Counted from the stretch's first letter, positions 11,831-25,181 are shown. The stretch is DNA of 64,000 bases from Salvator merianae (GCA_003586115.2 QVOM02000042.1:32578855-32642854); one strand, 5' to 3'. Notes: generated by a model not told the origin, from the sequence alone. Translations and numbers: made by a program.

Positions 11831-13221
11831 ATAAAATCCTAATAGAAGCAGATAAAATTCCCAGAGCCCCTGGACTTTGTTTTTGCTTGTTGGTCTTGAC
11901 ATGCAGACAGCCTGAATGTATCTGTGTGACAATGCCTGAGCCTGTGTGATGGTGTTGCATGCAAGCACAGCACAGCTCCACCCATGGAGGGACCTGCTCC
12001 AAATTAAGTTGCAGGTGCCACAGAGAGCCTGGGGTAGTTGGGTGATGCCCCTGACAGTCCCAGGCCTTTCTAAGCAGTTTGAGTTTTATGAACTGCAGTC
12101 CAACAGAAGCCTACTACGAAATGTATCCTTTGGCCTTTAATGTGAAATAGAAGTAGGATGGGAATGCTAGTGTTCACTTGGTATCACGTTGAAGCTGCAT
12201 TTGAGCTGCTTTTGTAAATATGTGTGGATGAAGCCCCAGATAATGCTGAAGGGTTGGTTGAACTTAAGTATTCACACAAACAGTTTCATAATGTGCTTTT
12301 TGGCTCATATTTGGAGAAGCCTAGAGCCCAGAAATCTTTTACAAATACATGGGGAACATTCTCCAATGCTTAAGTGAATGAGTTCCTCTACAGTTTTGTC
12401 TAAACATTAAAGTTTCGTTATGAAGAACAGAAAAGCTAAATTTGGGTCTAGAAGTGCCATCTATAACTATGGAAATTAAAGGGAGATTTATGTTCAATTT
12501 AGCAGGGTGTGGATTGCATCTAGATTCTGCAAGAGGGGTGGGAATATAAAAGAAAAGTCTCTCGGGGATAATCTTGTTTTAGATTTTCTTGTGAAAAGGT
12601 GAATTTTATGAACTTGATGTAAGTAAATGAAAAGGTTAAGTGGTCATTATTATGGAGTTTTGATAATAGACATTCAATGCATCATTTTCAGGCTCAATGA
12701 CCTTTCACAAGTTCCATTTCATATCATTTATGCAGTCTTCAGAAGGCACTCAGAAGATTTATTTCTTTTTAAAAAATGTCTCCTGCAGCCTCAAAGCATG
12801 AGATTCTTCAAGACTAGTTGCTTTTCTCTTGTCCTACGTAATGGCCCTTGAAATTAAAACATACATATATTTTACAGTAAAATAAACAATTCAGTCTCCA
12901 GCCATTAATGCTATAGTTTAAAAATCACAATGGAGAAAAACTTGATGAAAAGTGATTTCTGTGTAAATAGAAAATTATTCATAGGTGCAAATCCATGGCA
13001 TTTATGAACCTCAAGGAACCGAGGATATTATTTAATCAGTGACTATTTTAGAACATACTACACAAGGCAAAAGTCTAGCATGACCCTACAGTCATTCAGC
13101 AAGGAAAAATGAATATGTAAGGGCAAGGTAAGCTTCAGGGTGACAGATACATTTGACTTACCTGTGTTCATTAAAATATTAGTGTGTTGTCTAGCCACTG
13201 TAACATAAACAGAATGGAGGG
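11831..13221. other. Unassigned AT-rich sequence
   Basis: No gene, RNA or repeat was recognised. Short frames at 11946-12377 and 12627-12851 show no domain or codon pattern that I can support. Confidence 0.5.
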
Positions 13222-13229
13222 TTCAGGGA

Positions 13230-13577
13230 TAGAGATGTGCAAAACTTGGTTCATGTTTGAAAATTCAGTTCACATTTACAGATGCTCTCATCAAACCAAA
13301 TACTCTGCGGTTTGCATATCCAGAAATTCTATCAAGCCAAGCCAGCCCCCCACCCATGAACATGGACAATTCAATTGAACAGTTCATGTTTGTTGTGGTT
13401 CTGCCCTTGGAAAGGGCTTTTTTCAATGGGAAAAAAATGTGTATTTTGTTTTCAAACAAGTTTGTAATTGAATGTGGACAACCGTTTGTTCAAGTAAATG
13501 ATTTGCCAGTGAACCGAACAGTGGGTGTTTGGTTCAATGGCAACTGAACACATAATTTCCATTCCCACACATCTCTA
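13230..13577. mobile_element. hAT MITE, TAGAGATGTGCA termini, 8-bp TSD
   Basis: A 348-bp non-autonomous element beginning TAGAGATGTGCAAAAC and ending CACACATCTCTA. It is flanked by TTCAGGGA (13222-13229) and GTCAGGGA (13578-13585), a 7/8 match of the 8-bp length typical of hAT insertion. The interior carries GTTCA/TGAAC inverted motifs like the copies at 3889 and 17706. Reading frames inside it are chance. Confidence 0.8.
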
Positions 13578-13729
13578 GTCAGGGATGAAGCTTGCCACCA
13601 TAATTCTGTTTCTTCTCAGAGACTTTGCTTTAACCCTATTTCACATTTGGTTTAAACTATAAAGAGAATTATCTGCATACCAGAGGAAAGGAGAGTCATG
13701 TTTTAAATATGATTAAGATATATTTTATA

Positions 13730-13730
<1 letters not shown>

Positions 13731-13772
<42 letters not shown>

Positions 13773-13773
13773 A
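13731..13773. repeat. (AAAT)n microsatellite
   Basis: About ten tetranucleotide units following ATATAAATAAAT. It may be the tail of a lost retroposon. Confidence 0.95.
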
Positions 13774-14289
13774 TATTAATGAATAAAACACTAGGGATGG
13801 ATCTGTACACAGAGGGGATGAAGTGCTGTAAGTATACTGCGCCCTCTTCCCAAATTAAAAATAGTGTCACATAAGTAGCTCTATTCTTAATGTGGTGATG
13901 TGCTGTCCACATGCTATCACAAGCCAAGATCACATCTATGTTGACAGGGGGTGCATGACAACTCCTACCCTGCCCACCATGATCAGAACTAGTCTATGGG
14001 CATTGATCTCAAGTGTAGGGAAGATTGCAGTCCTTCACTGACAGAACTGACAGAACTGAAATGTGGGAATCTCTGGGTTTGCTTCTGGTGGTGGGATGTC
14101 TGTCGAATGGTCCCATGGGTGATTTCCAGTCCCATCAATTACATGGGACATTGACGAGGGAATTGGTAAGTCCCCTTGAACAGTGGTGGCAACAGGACTG
14201 CAGCTACAAGGGAAGAGCAGGGCAAGAGTTCTGAAATCTCTGCATCCTGCTCTGCCACTAAAGTGCTATAGCAGCAGCTAAAATAGCAT

Positions 14290-14352
14290 AGGAGACAAGA
14301 GTCCAGCAGCCATGCAGACACACACTCTTCCTGCACACTGAATGCCCAATGA
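14290..14352 (+). repeat. Dispersed repeat 2, copy a
   Basis: Contains CATGCAGACACACACTCTTCC followed by CACACTGAATGCCCAATGAA. The same ordered blocks occur at 34985-35075 (plus) and 31225-31292 (minus). No terminal repeats or coding were seen. Confidence 0.55.
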
Positions 14353-14564
14353 AGTAACAGTCTTGCATAGATATGTACCCTTGTAGCCTTCAGAAAGTGC
14401 AAAAACTCTGTGGATCCCATTTGAGTCTTATTCATTTCAATTCTATGTTGTTATTAAAGGAATGAAATACAGAATGAATTAATGGGTACAAATAGAATTT
14501 CATGTTTTCATGAAAAATATCAATTAACAGTATGTTAAAGATGCTTAAGGATTTATTTAAAATA

Positions 14565-14626
14565 TATATGTATATGTATATGTACATGTATATATGTGTG
14601 TGTGTGAGTGTGTGTGTGTGTGTGTA
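14565..14626. repeat. (TATG)n-(TG)n compound microsatellite
   Basis: A TATG-rich run passes into a TG dinucleotide run with one GAG interruption. Confidence 0.92.
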
Positions 14627-15545
14627 TGCATATAAACTCTATCAGTGAATCCAAAATAACCATGAAAATCATTTATTCTTCCTCCTCCTTTTCTTCTATA
14701 GCAGGATGTGCACAAGGACTGCAGGCAGTGCTTTAAGAAGAGTTTTCCATGCAGTGTGCTAAGAGTATTACAAGCATAGCACTTTTCGCAAAGTGCCAGT
14801 ACGGTGGGAAACAGGGCTATGTCACGTGTTTGAGTGAACAGGGCCATTAATATTGCTTCAAAGAATGTAACATGGGTGAGTTGCATGAATGGCAGTAGCA
14901 TGTTAGACCACTGTCAAGGTACAGAGCTTACTCCAGCTCTACTTTTGCAGCACTCCAATGGCCAGTCATGGTGTAATGTGCCATGGATTTGTGTGGGGCC
15001 ACACGGACCCTGCATTCTTCCAAAATATTCACTGTGCCATGAGTGTGCAGTGACATGCAAACCTTGCACACCTGTAGTATGTTCATGTGCCACAACATCT
15101 CCTTTGTTAGGAATGAATGAGGATGCTCTTTTGCCCAGCTTAATGTTTGATGGTAACTATGGGGAAAGGACTGTTACTAGTCAGATGCACACAATACTCT
15201 TCTGAAATTTTGTTGTGGTTATTTTCGGCTCCCTTCAAAAGGTGTTTTCTATAACATTTTATGTTTTGCCTGCCTCTGCTACCTAGAAGTTGGTCTGCTA
15301 TGCATCCTGAGATAACTCTGCAGATTTATCACAGTGATAAATGACTTCCTCTTTATTGTAACCAAAACATTTCCTACTGTTCGTGGTATCCCATAATGCC
15401 AGCAGGCTGTTCTGTGATATATGTGGCCTGCTCTCCTAATTTTGGTGTATTACATGTTTAGTACTTCCACTACCCCCTAAGATTTACCCAGTACCACTCT
15501 GAACATTTTGACTTTTTGAAATGTAATGATCAATAAATAACACTA
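14627..15545. other. Unassigned sequence
   Basis: No gene was recognised. A GTGTTTGAGTGAACAGGGCC stretch at about 14827-14846 resembles a Harbinger-MITE terminus, but no partner terminus was found. Confidence 0.45.
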
Positions 15546-15640
15546 AAAAACAGTGTAAAAATTTATTAATTTATTGCACACTGCCCTGAGTCTGCAGTAT
15601 TGGGCAATATAAAAATCAATCAAGCAAACAAATAAATGAT
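15546..15640 (+). mobile_element. LINE-type 3' tail fragment
   Basis: GCACACTGCCCTGAGTCTG, then GGGCAATATAAAAATC and an A-rich CAAATAAATG end. It is another member of the tail class seen at 8279-8352. Confidence 0.5.
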
Positions 15641-15824
15641 AGTGGATATGTTCTCTTAGCTTAGCAAGTGAAGCAAGATACTAGCAATCAGCCTAGCCTA
15701 ATCTGTCCTGCCTAATCCTAGCTGAGAAGTATCTATTTTTTATATCCATAAACTCCATGACTCAAAATTCAATATTACACACAAACTGTGATCAGACATA
15801 AGAAAAAGGGTGCCTCAGAGGGAC

Positions 15825-15925
15825 AGTGTGTGACCCTCATGTCCAGAATCTTCTTTAATCCACCTTTTCTAGAATAGAATGTTTATGGGGGGAGGGGCAG
15901 GCTGGTGTATGAACAATCCCACCTT
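15825..15925. repeat. Dispersed repeat 1, copy b
   Basis: Second copy of the repeat at 10815-10910, in the same orientation, with a G-rich insertion near 15886. The class is unknown. Confidence 0.4.
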
Positions 15926-16462
15926 GCAGTCTTCAACAGCACATCTCAGAAACATTTTTTTCCTGTGTATGATCACAGCCACAGACTGCCCTACATTACT
16001 GAATGAGGAGGGATTTCCATCTGCACTCATCCACATTACCCACTACTGGCAATATTACACAGTATGCTGATGCCAAATGTAGTAACCCCTATAAGCCCAA
16101 ATGATATTGCTCCAACTGAGAAGACATCTCCACTTACCTGTCTAGGAATACCCATTGTTATCCTTTCTCAATTTTCAGTGGCAGTGGACAGCTTGTGGTG
16201 ACCATGCTGCTCCTTTTCTGGTGTAATCACTAGTGGAGGTGCCTTCTTAGCAGGATGATGCCTCCTATTCTGCATGGAGGAAGCATCATTCTGTAGAGCT
16301 TCCTTGCTCCAAATTGGAAATGAGCAGGTGCTTTTTTTCCCAGGGAACATCCTCCATCTGAGCTGCCTTCACCCAGAAGTGGAGACATGATCAGATTTAT
16401 ATCTGCAGACATTACTCTAACTCCATGCTGGTCTTCCCCCTCCCCCACAAAAAATACTATGC

Positions 16463-16502
16463 ATGGATGGATGGATGGATGGATGGATGGATAGCTAGAT
16501 AG

Positions 16503-16544
<42 letters not shown>
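16463..16544. repeat. Compound (GGAT)n-(GATA)n-(GACA)n microsatellite
   Basis: Three tetranucleotide phases in a row, each one substitution from the next: about seven GGAT, then GATA with two TAGC interruptions, then about seven GACA. This is a step-wise mutating array. Confidence 0.95.
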
Positions 16545-17697
16545 GATAATTAGTTATAATATGTATTTTATATATGTGTGCGTGTGTATATAGTGTTTAC
16601 ACAGTACATGTGGGTGACAGATTTAATCCTGCTCCTGAAATTGTGACCTTAAAATTCCTCCCCTCTGCCTGACAACTTTCACAGAATAAGTCTTATAATC
16701 ATTTGGAAACATGAGGTGATGTTTTCTTATATTGGTCGCACTTTCAAATACTGTACATTATTAGATGGTGTAATTTTATTTCAGTCATGTGAAACTTAAC
16801 TTTTCCAAGTTTTCTTAACAACATAAAGCAAAAGGTAGATTTATTTTTTTTGTCAAAATGGAAAGGTTAGACATTGCACAAGCCAGCAGTCTACAGTGTG
16901 GATATATATGTGTGAGTTGTCTCTGCTAGAGCAAATTCAATTGTCATGGCAGAGAAAAATTGTTGACTAAGACTGTGCCTGGCAAAACTGCCTAATCAGA
17001 TCAAGTGAAGCGGTAAGCCTTTCACATTGGTGGACCCTAACTGACAGCAGAAGGAGGGGGGAAAGTTGTACCTCAGAGGCACCTGAAACTAATTAATTTA
17101 ATATCTCCACCAAGCACATTTTCACCATATACCTGTGACATATTTTATTGATAGTAAACTGTCATTGCCCTTTCAGCTTTCGTATTGCAATATTACATTG
17201 AAACAGAAGTAAAAGATGTTCCCCTAAAATGCGAACTGGTTTTTCTTCTGCATCTAACGCTGCAGGCTGATAACAAAAAAAGACATGTGTAAATTGATGT
17301 AATTTTAAAATCCTATACTGTGGAAATGAAAGCACATCAAGGCTATCTTACTTGATTTTCCCCAGAACAGCTGACTATTCATGTGACCTGACCAGGAGGC
17401 CCATTGATCTCTCACAGAACTAGCTTTTCATTCTTTTTGTACTAGTCTGCTGGTTTCACTGTGCATAATGTCACAGATTTAAGAAAGATCATAATAGACT
17501 GGTCAGTCTAGAAGAAGTTGACCTATATAATCACCAAGAATCTGCTACAGCTAGATGGCATCAAGCAAATCTTATTCTATGCCTTATTTGCCTTTCTTAA
17601 AAAACAAAAAACAAAGCTTAACATCATTTGGGTCAAATTTTAATCAATTAAATTTTACTGTAAGGTATGTAGAAAATATTATTGAAAGTCCTGAGCA
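16545..17697. other. Unassigned AT-rich sequence
   Basis: Nothing recognised beyond a short TG run near 16575-16590. Confidence 0.5.
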
Positions 17698-17705
17698 TAT
17701 AACAG

Positions 17706-18006
17706 TAGAGATGTTCCGAACGGGTGATTCATGGTTCACCGCAAACTAAGTGGTTTGTGTCATTCACATATGAACTGAACCACCTGTTATTCACAAATCC
17801 CAGTTTGAATCAAACCTGAACCATAGAGATTCTAACAATCAAAGCAAAACATAGTGAACCGAGGGTGGTTTGCTATGGTTCACCTGGTTCACATATGAAC
17901 TGATCTACCCTGTTGTTTGGGGGGGGGGGGGAAGAAAGAAAGAAACAGTATGAAATGAACCCAAACTCAAACTGAACCACAAAATTTCAGTTTGTACGCA
18001 TCTGTG
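17706..18006. mobile_element. hAT MITE, TAGAGATGT terminus, 8-bp TSD
   Basis: About 301 bp beginning TAGAGATGTTCCGAAC and ending near GTACGCATCTGTG. It is flanked by TATAACAG (17698-17705) and TATAACAA (18007-18014), a 7/8 match of 8 bp. The interior has repeated GGTTCAC/GTGAACC motifs and a G-run plus GAAA expansion at about 17920-17945. Confidence 0.75.
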
Positions 18007-18014
18007 TATAACAA

Positions 18015-18954
18015 CACACACACATTATCTTGTGAAATGATCCATTCTTATTTTTTCTACCGCTTTCTTTCCATATTAGTTTGTTGGTTTTTACTCATCC
18101 CTTAAATAAGATATGGATCAGCTGAACCAATGAAAATGCATTCACCATTAAGGCTGTGAATTTTGATCCAACAATCTGTAGCTAGAGACAGAATAGACAG
18201 AAGGGATTTAATAATCTTCGATAGATACATAGATATAGGATACTGCTGGAGTGAATCTTGGACCCAGCAGGCAAATGTGTCCATTCCATGGGCCCTTCAA
18301 GATTCCCCAGTTCTTGAAGGTGCCCTGCTTGCAGAGTGAAATAAAGTACTTTGAGATTGGATTTCACTCTCAGTCATCCCCACTATTGCTATGTAGAGAG
18401 ATGGTGGCAGCAACATAGCAGGGCAGTTTCCTCCCAAAGTGATTACGCATCAGACCAAAAAATGTCTGACTTCTGGGGCCATTTCTGGTTCTGTTCCACA
18501 GGTTAAAAACCCCAAAGACAGGGAGGTGCTGGCTATGTAAACACACACTTTCCACTCTTGCAAAAATAGCAAAGTGTCCTTCTCTAGAGACAGTCTTTTT
18601 AATGGCAATATGGAAGCAGAACAGGCTGATGTGGAAAAAGGATTACAATAAGGGAAAGGGACATGTCAGTGATGTAAACAAAAAAGATTAAAAGCGGCAC
18701 TTTGAATCTGACTCATTAACTAGCTTTTAAACACCTCCAGTATTTTATCCTTACTTTATCAATGCATTGGCGCATCTTTCATGGGAAAAAAGTACTCATG
18801 TTTGTTATCCTCTCCCCCCCCAATAAAAACCAAAGTTTTTTTATTTATTTACTTATTTATTTTTAATGTCCTAAGTTAAGTATGAATTTTGTCCTCCAAA
18901 CATCAATCAATTCAAGTGTGTGGAACTGACTGCACTGACTTTGCCAGACATGTT
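18015..18954. other. Unassigned sequence
   Basis: No gene was recognised. A TTTA-rich patch lies near 18839-18863. Confidence 0.5.
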
Positions 18955-19491
18955 GGACCTGTTCACACTTATGAGAATATAACATTCTAATTAGCAGGGT
19001 TCAGGTCTGCCAGGATCAGGTCTGGTAAGGAGTGTTTGCACTTGTCAGCACTGGAACAGATTGTGAGCTGACCAGCAGGGGGAGGAGTGTGAATGGGAAT
19101 GCACTAGTTAGGTAGCTGGGTCCAAACCTAGAGGGGTTGGGTCCAGATTTGGGTCTCAAATAACAGCCACGGCCTGGATCCCAAAGTCTGAACCTAGGTC
19201 CGAAGTGTCTGATGGCACCTGCGCAGCCACACAGTCCCAACTCTGCTGCATTCCACACCAAGAAGTGGTGTGAACACACCTTTCCTGATCTGCACTGATC
19301 ATGCAAGTCAGCTTGGAGACTACAATTTTGTTGACCACAGCTGGTAGGCTTCAGGTAAGCATCAGGTGGGCTTGGGGAAGTTTCAAGTCAGACTGGGAAA
19401 GTTTCAAGTCAGCTGGGGCTATCTGCAGGTGCAAATTCTCCATTTCAGTGAGGGTCCTGGAACATTCCTCTCACTAAGTGCGAACAGGACC
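18955..19491 (+). mobile_element. Harbinger-like MITE, family A, copy 1
   Basis: 537 bp beginning GGACCTGTTCACACTT and ending AAGTGCGAACAGGACC, an inverted pair. Family A shares a GGTTCAGG...CCAGGATCAGGT left region and a GACTACAATTTTGTTGACCA segment towards the right end. Other copies are at 28165-28613 (inverted), 50816-51327 and 58330-58846. TIRs of this GGNCCTGTT kind with 3-bp duplications are typical of PIF/Harbinger (Tourist-like) elements; the 3-bp flanks here (GTT/ATT) match only 2/3. It is non-coding. Confidence 0.75.
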
Positions 19492-22400
19492 ATTATGTTT
19501 TCCAGAATGGACCCACATAGATTCTTAGATACTTTTTAGTTCCTGAATGAAGGAATAATTAAATATCTCAAATCAATATATTATACTGTTAAAAGCCTAA
19601 TCCTGATTATCCAATGTTTTAATTCAGTAGCCTGCAATTAGTTCACTTCCTTGACACTCTCAAATAATCCACAGCAATATATCAGATAATTTTGAAATCT
19701 ACAGTTCACAAGGATCATTATTTCAAGGATCATAATTTCAAATACCAACTGTCATGCTTAAATGACATGACTGAGCTCTTCTCTGGACATAAAGCCCAGG
19801 ACTGTTCTCTAATAAGCTGTACCATATCCTAACCATTTTTTTTCCCTTATCATGGGTCAAGCTGTTCCCAAGCTAGAACTCTGAGAACCAAAAGTGCTCA
19901 TTTTATTCAAGGAGACTAATGCACCCACAATCCTTTAAGCTCAGCATCTGCTAAAGTTCAACAGGATAATAGAAATAATAGTGCATTGATCTACAGAATG
20001 CACTGCAAGATATGTTTTTATTACCTTAAAAAGTGAAATAAAGTAAACAATCAATCAAGCAAATAAATAATCATATCTAATTTGGAGATCTTTAAATTTG
20101 GTATCTAGGACAACCACCTAGTTTGCTTATATGTTCCCACCACCCCATTATTTTCTGTTGGATTGATTTGCCATTTTTTTGCACAGGGCTTTTTAAAATG
20201 ATTTTTATGTCTTTCTTGTTCTTTATTATTATTTTTCTTGATATTGACAGTTTTCTGATCCTTACTTATTTTGTAAAAGATTGTGGTAGCTCCATTCTTG
20301 AGGTTTATACATTTCAGTGGATTATTAATATAAATTATCACCAAGCTGGGAAAAGATAAAGAATATCTTATATCCTTTGATAGACACTCCAGTACTTGTA
20401 CCATATTCTTAGGTAGTGAGACAGATTTATTCTTCAACAGACTTTTTTTTTTTCTTTATAGAGGATGAACGTCAAAGAATGAATTATAAAATTAATCTTA
20501 AAAATTTAATGATTTGGGGGGAACAACTTATAATGCCACATTTATTTTTTAAAGGAGCTGTTCTAATTCACAGTTTCAGCTAAATCTCAAATAATAAAAA
20601 TAATGTATTCACACAGTTTTCTCTGGAGATTAAAGAGCAAAAAAGCAATATTTTAGTTGAATATTGACTTAGTTTATATAAGAATTAAGTTATGGCATAC
20701 CTGAAGCTGCATATAACACTTGAATTACTGGTTAAATAACTTTTAACTATAATAATTACAGAAGTAACTCTTTTTCAGAAGTGAATTCCTAAGGCAAAAT
20801 ATCTTATAAAATGGACAATTGCCTTAACACTTTCAAAACCATGGAGAAAAATAGCACACAGTGTACTCTTTTTTCATTTTTTTTTTTTCTTGGAAGTAAA
20901 TCCCAAGAAGTAGGAAGGACATTTGAAAACTTGTCCAACCTCTGAACCTTAAGTTACCAGCACAGGCCTTTGAAACTTTGTAGGTCATCATTAAGCTAGC
21001 TTTCAATGAATTATCAACTGTGTGCCAACTTTCCCAAAATCTGTGCCTAGCATATCTCTAGAGCATACATATGTCTAAGGATGATGGCTAGAGATTGTGT
21101 GGTGGATGGGAGGTTTACTCAACTCACTTAACACTTGGGTTTCTTTGATAGTACAATCTGCCATTGCTAATGTCTTTCCTTCTGTGAACCAATAGGGCCC
21201 TGGGAACTGTATTAGTGAATAACTCTTTCCTTGATGAGTGATACAACCTGCTTTTACAGATTTATATTTTGACAGCTGCAATGCTGGATCAATAGAGGCA
21301 TCCTCACTTATGGTGATTACCAAAGGAATACAATAGGAATAAATTCCCAATTAAGCTCCAATTGCTATAAAGTGGATGGGAAACAGGTGGCATGCTGTGA
21401 GAATGTGGGTAGTACAGTTCCTGATTCTGGTAACCTCACATTAAGAAGGGTTCAAATAAATTGGATAAGTTTCTGGAAAAGCAATATAAATGATCAGGGA
21501 TTTGAAAATGAAGTCCAAGGAGAAGCCTTTTAGAGATCTAGTCATGTTTATCTTACAGAAGAGCAGACTGAAAGGTAATATGATAACTTTTTTCCAATAT
21601 CTGAAAAGACGTAGCAGAGAGAAAAAAATGTGACCTGTGTATCATCCCTGAGTTGAGGACAAAGCAAGTTCTGAAGCAGCAGACAGGACGGGCTTAAGCT
21701 AATTCAACCTATTTGATTTAATTTGTCCCTGTGTGAGTGGGAACCCTGAGCCACAGAAGCCATGGCAAATTCTTCTTCCTCTCCTCCTCCTCCTCCTCCT
21801 CCTCCTCCTCCTCCTCCTTCCACACAGTTAAGCTCTGTTATCATCCTTTCCAATGTTGGGTACCCACCAGGCAGATAGCATTCATTCCACCGCCATAGCT
21901 GCTCGGTATGGCACATGCCAAGCATGACTGCTGCTAGTTGGCTTGAGCAGCAAGCATGCCATGAGTAGCCAATGGAAATGTCATCTAGGACTGCCTACAT
22001 AATCCTGCCTGCAGCTGGATGTCAGGCTCAGTGGCACCAAAACATTTTTAAACAGCTGATAGCCTGAGCATCTGTGTCAGCCCTTGTCTGTTGCAGGTCT
22101 GAGGCAATGAACCTCATCTCCACTGCTCCTAGCTGTCCTGCCTCTCCATTCTAAATCACATTCTCAGCTGGTAGCCCTATGCAGGAGGGGACTCAAAGGG
22201 CCATGGAGGGATGAAGCACGGAAAATGGGGCTCTTGTTCTCTTGCCAGCCCTGTCATGGATCACAACTTTGCTGATGCAGAACAGGTTCCCATTCCCTCT
22301 GTCACTTGTAGTCTGGAAGCTCTGCTGGAGAACTGTGTCATCACTTCTGGGGGTAGTTTAACATGGCAACCTAGACCACCCTGACTTCTGGCTGCCTCTC

Positions 22401-24710
22401 CTGCCTGACTGGGCACTGTTACCCTAGAGTAGGTGCTTCTTCGCATGATCACCCTCCTTTTGGCAGTGGATTTAGTCATAAGAACAACTGCTTGTGACCT
22501 TAGTGGCAAGCACAGGATTCTGCATAAAAGAATTGTCTGGGAGTAGACTGGAAGGCTACCAGATGCTCTGCAGAGGAAAACCTCTGTACTTTAACTTCTC
22601 TAGTTCTGATCTGCAGCATTCCCTCCCCTCTTTTATGTAAGCAATATTCTCAAAAGACTATGAAATGGAAGATATTTGTTGTGGCATTTCTGTGCAAAAT
22701 CTGTTTGCATGAAAGAGAAGCATAATGATGTTATCGGTTAGTGACTATAATTTGATACAGGAGTCTGATACAAAAGTGAAAATAGAAATAACTGTCAAGT
22801 TATACTGTACTCCTTTGATTTTTACTGTGAAAAAGAACCCCTATTCTTCATTAAGCCTGAAGTAAATTAGATCAACCATAATCATAACACTGGTATACAG
22901 TGATTTTGGTGCCAACAATGTCTGAACGGCTTTATATTAAGTTTATGGTGCTGATTAAGAATATGACTTCAGTTTTGCCAGATTGGCTCTAATTTCAGAG
23001 ATATTTAATAGTTAATTAATTAACTAGGGCAACACGTTTGAAAAGCATTCAGACCTGCCAGCATTGTAGGCCTACAAACTGCAATACAAAATAATTATAT
23101 GGTATATTTCATTACCTATAACACAGTTACAGAATCAAAAGACAGACCAAAAGCTATTGCATTTGTTATCACACACAAGTCGGACTGGGGGAATGTATTA
23201 TTTTCATGGAAGTCCATTATTTCAAAAACTAGAATCAATTCAGCAAAAGTAATGGGATGTTTGAAATCAGCACCCTCAAAATACCCTGAATCCATTAAAA
23301 AAACCTTGGCACCTGAAAAAAAAATTTTTTTGTAGACCTGTGTAAACATATTTAATAATCAATTTCAAATGATATTCCAAATCTACAGCCTCTTTAGCCA
23401 GGCTTGCTGGCAGGATACTGGCTTGAAGAGGATTAATGATATTTGATAACTTCCCATGAAGGATAACAGAACTTTGTAAATTCCAGCATGAATTAATCTG
23501 CACCACATGTCATAATAAAATATGTAAACTGCAACTTCTTACCTGCCCCATTTCTAGAATATTTTTCCACAACTCTTAGCTTAAGCACATCAAAAAATGC
23601 TTAAAATGTGCATGTTCTGTGAAAATAAAACATAAATGTATTTAAATTTGGGCTTTCATATAGATGTTTACAATCTAATTAACAAATTAATTAGGAAAAG
23701 ATACTGAGCAGAATTATGAGTGAAACTCATGGAAGGAACACATATTGATTCATTCAGTCATACACTGAGAGAATATAATTCTAGCACTGATATCATTTTT
23801 CATATTTTTTATTATTGTTGGCAACTCAACTCAAATCTTTTATTCCATCTTTTTTCTTTTATCCTTCTTGGAGCAATTAATTGCCATTAGGGTTTTCCAG
23901 ATATTTGTTTTTTTTTTTTTTAAAGCTACCTATTTGTCTGCAAGTGTTCAGTAAAAAATGCGGAAATCTGTTCTTTAGAAAATCCATCATTTTCAATGCA
24001 CACCAGAAAATTGAAATATAATACACCAAGAATATAATAAGAATAAAGTTTTATTTTGTGAGTAAAGATAAAGAGACTGCAAACATGAGCACCCACATTT
24101 ACCAAAGATTTGATCCCCAATTCATTAAATTTTAATGATTACAAATAGATGGAACACATCAAGCAACAGTTAAAAAGTGACTGTTTCCAGCTCTTGGAAA
24201 TACATCTTTAATATTTGCAATGTGAATTCAGCATGAAAACTGCCTCTACACTTATGGGACAAAGTGTCCAGTAATATGTCATCTACTGCTCTGTATTCAT
24301 TTGCGGTAGCAGGAAGCACCTCACAGTGATCATCCCACTCCATTATTGAGTTTGATCAGTGATTAAGGTGCTATTTATGGAGGATGCAATTTTTCTGACC
24401 TCAGCAGAGCTACCACAATTGCTACTGAAAATGGCTTCCTCTGTGTTCAAAAATGGAGATGAGGAGGGCTCATTTTCAGCCATGATTGTTGCACCTCCTC
24501 CATGTACCATGGAAGTAACCATTTCTGTTTGCAAGTGGAGACCCTGCTGAAGTCTCTTCTTCATATTACATATATGGAATATAACCTTAAATTATATATT
24601 TTATATTTTCGTTTTCTCAAAATGGCACAACAAAACAAGCCCTTTCTCTTAAATAGGGGGAAAAAACCCTAATAGCAGTGTCTTCTGTCAGACTTGGAAC
24701 TTCTAATTAA
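19492..24710. other. Long stretch almost free of recognised repeats
   Basis: About 5.2 kb in which I can name only a decayed retroposon-like tail near 20029-20068 and a CTC microsatellite. The rest is AT-rich with T and A runs. No exon-like frame, splice pattern or RNA gene was recognised. It may be unique sequence or hold elements too old to see. Confidence 0.5.
21777..21818. repeat. (CTC)n microsatellite
   Basis: About a dozen CTC units. The overlapping frame with a glycine run is an artefact of this array. Confidence 0.95.
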
Positions 24711-24778
24711 ATTTTGGGAATCGAGCCTATGACTCTCTGCTTTCTAGCAATTGTTCTACCATTACATCAGAAGAGCTT
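24711..24778 (-). pseudogene. tRNA-like sequence, probably SINE head
   Basis: On the minus strand, TGGTAGAAC resembles a tRNA A box, and GGCTCGATTCC (complement of 24717-24727) matches the B-box consensus GGTTCGANTCC at all but one position, about 35-40 bp away. This is the internal RNA polymerase III promoter layout. The acceptor and D arms do not fold into a convincing cloverleaf, so I read it as a tRNA-derived SINE relic rather than a working tRNA. The downstream minus-strand sequence shows no poly-A tail that I can fix. Confidence 0.4.
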
Positions 24779-25179
24779 AATCTGTTACAAGTGCAGTACA
24801 AATTGTCATCTGACAGCTGCTTTTTGAAAAAAGATAAATATTTGAAGAGATTCATCTACAGATCTCTCCAAAATGTCTACCTTGGCTTCAAGATTGACAG
24901 CAGAATCTTTAGACATATGGATAGACACCATTCTGATCAATAAAAGCTATTGCTGTCTGTTGTTCAAGATGATGAACAAATTTGCCAGTTCTTTTTTTCT
25001 ATCTTTCTTTTTGGTTTGTTTCTTTTGGACAGTAAGAGAATGAGAAAGAACATGAGCTACCAGTTTACTTGAATTTGACAAGAGGAAGCTTTCAAGATTA
25101 GGTTTCAAAGCAAAAGCCATGCTACATTACCACTGGTTAGTTTTAAACACACAAAACTTAGGCTGCATCCACAGACAGT

Positions 25180-25181
25180 GA

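Noticed and set aside
14841..15205. Cysteine-containing frame of 123 residues
   Set aside because: No domain spacing or signal peptide could be supported, the region is unassigned noncoding-like sequence, and nothing suggests flanking splice sites.
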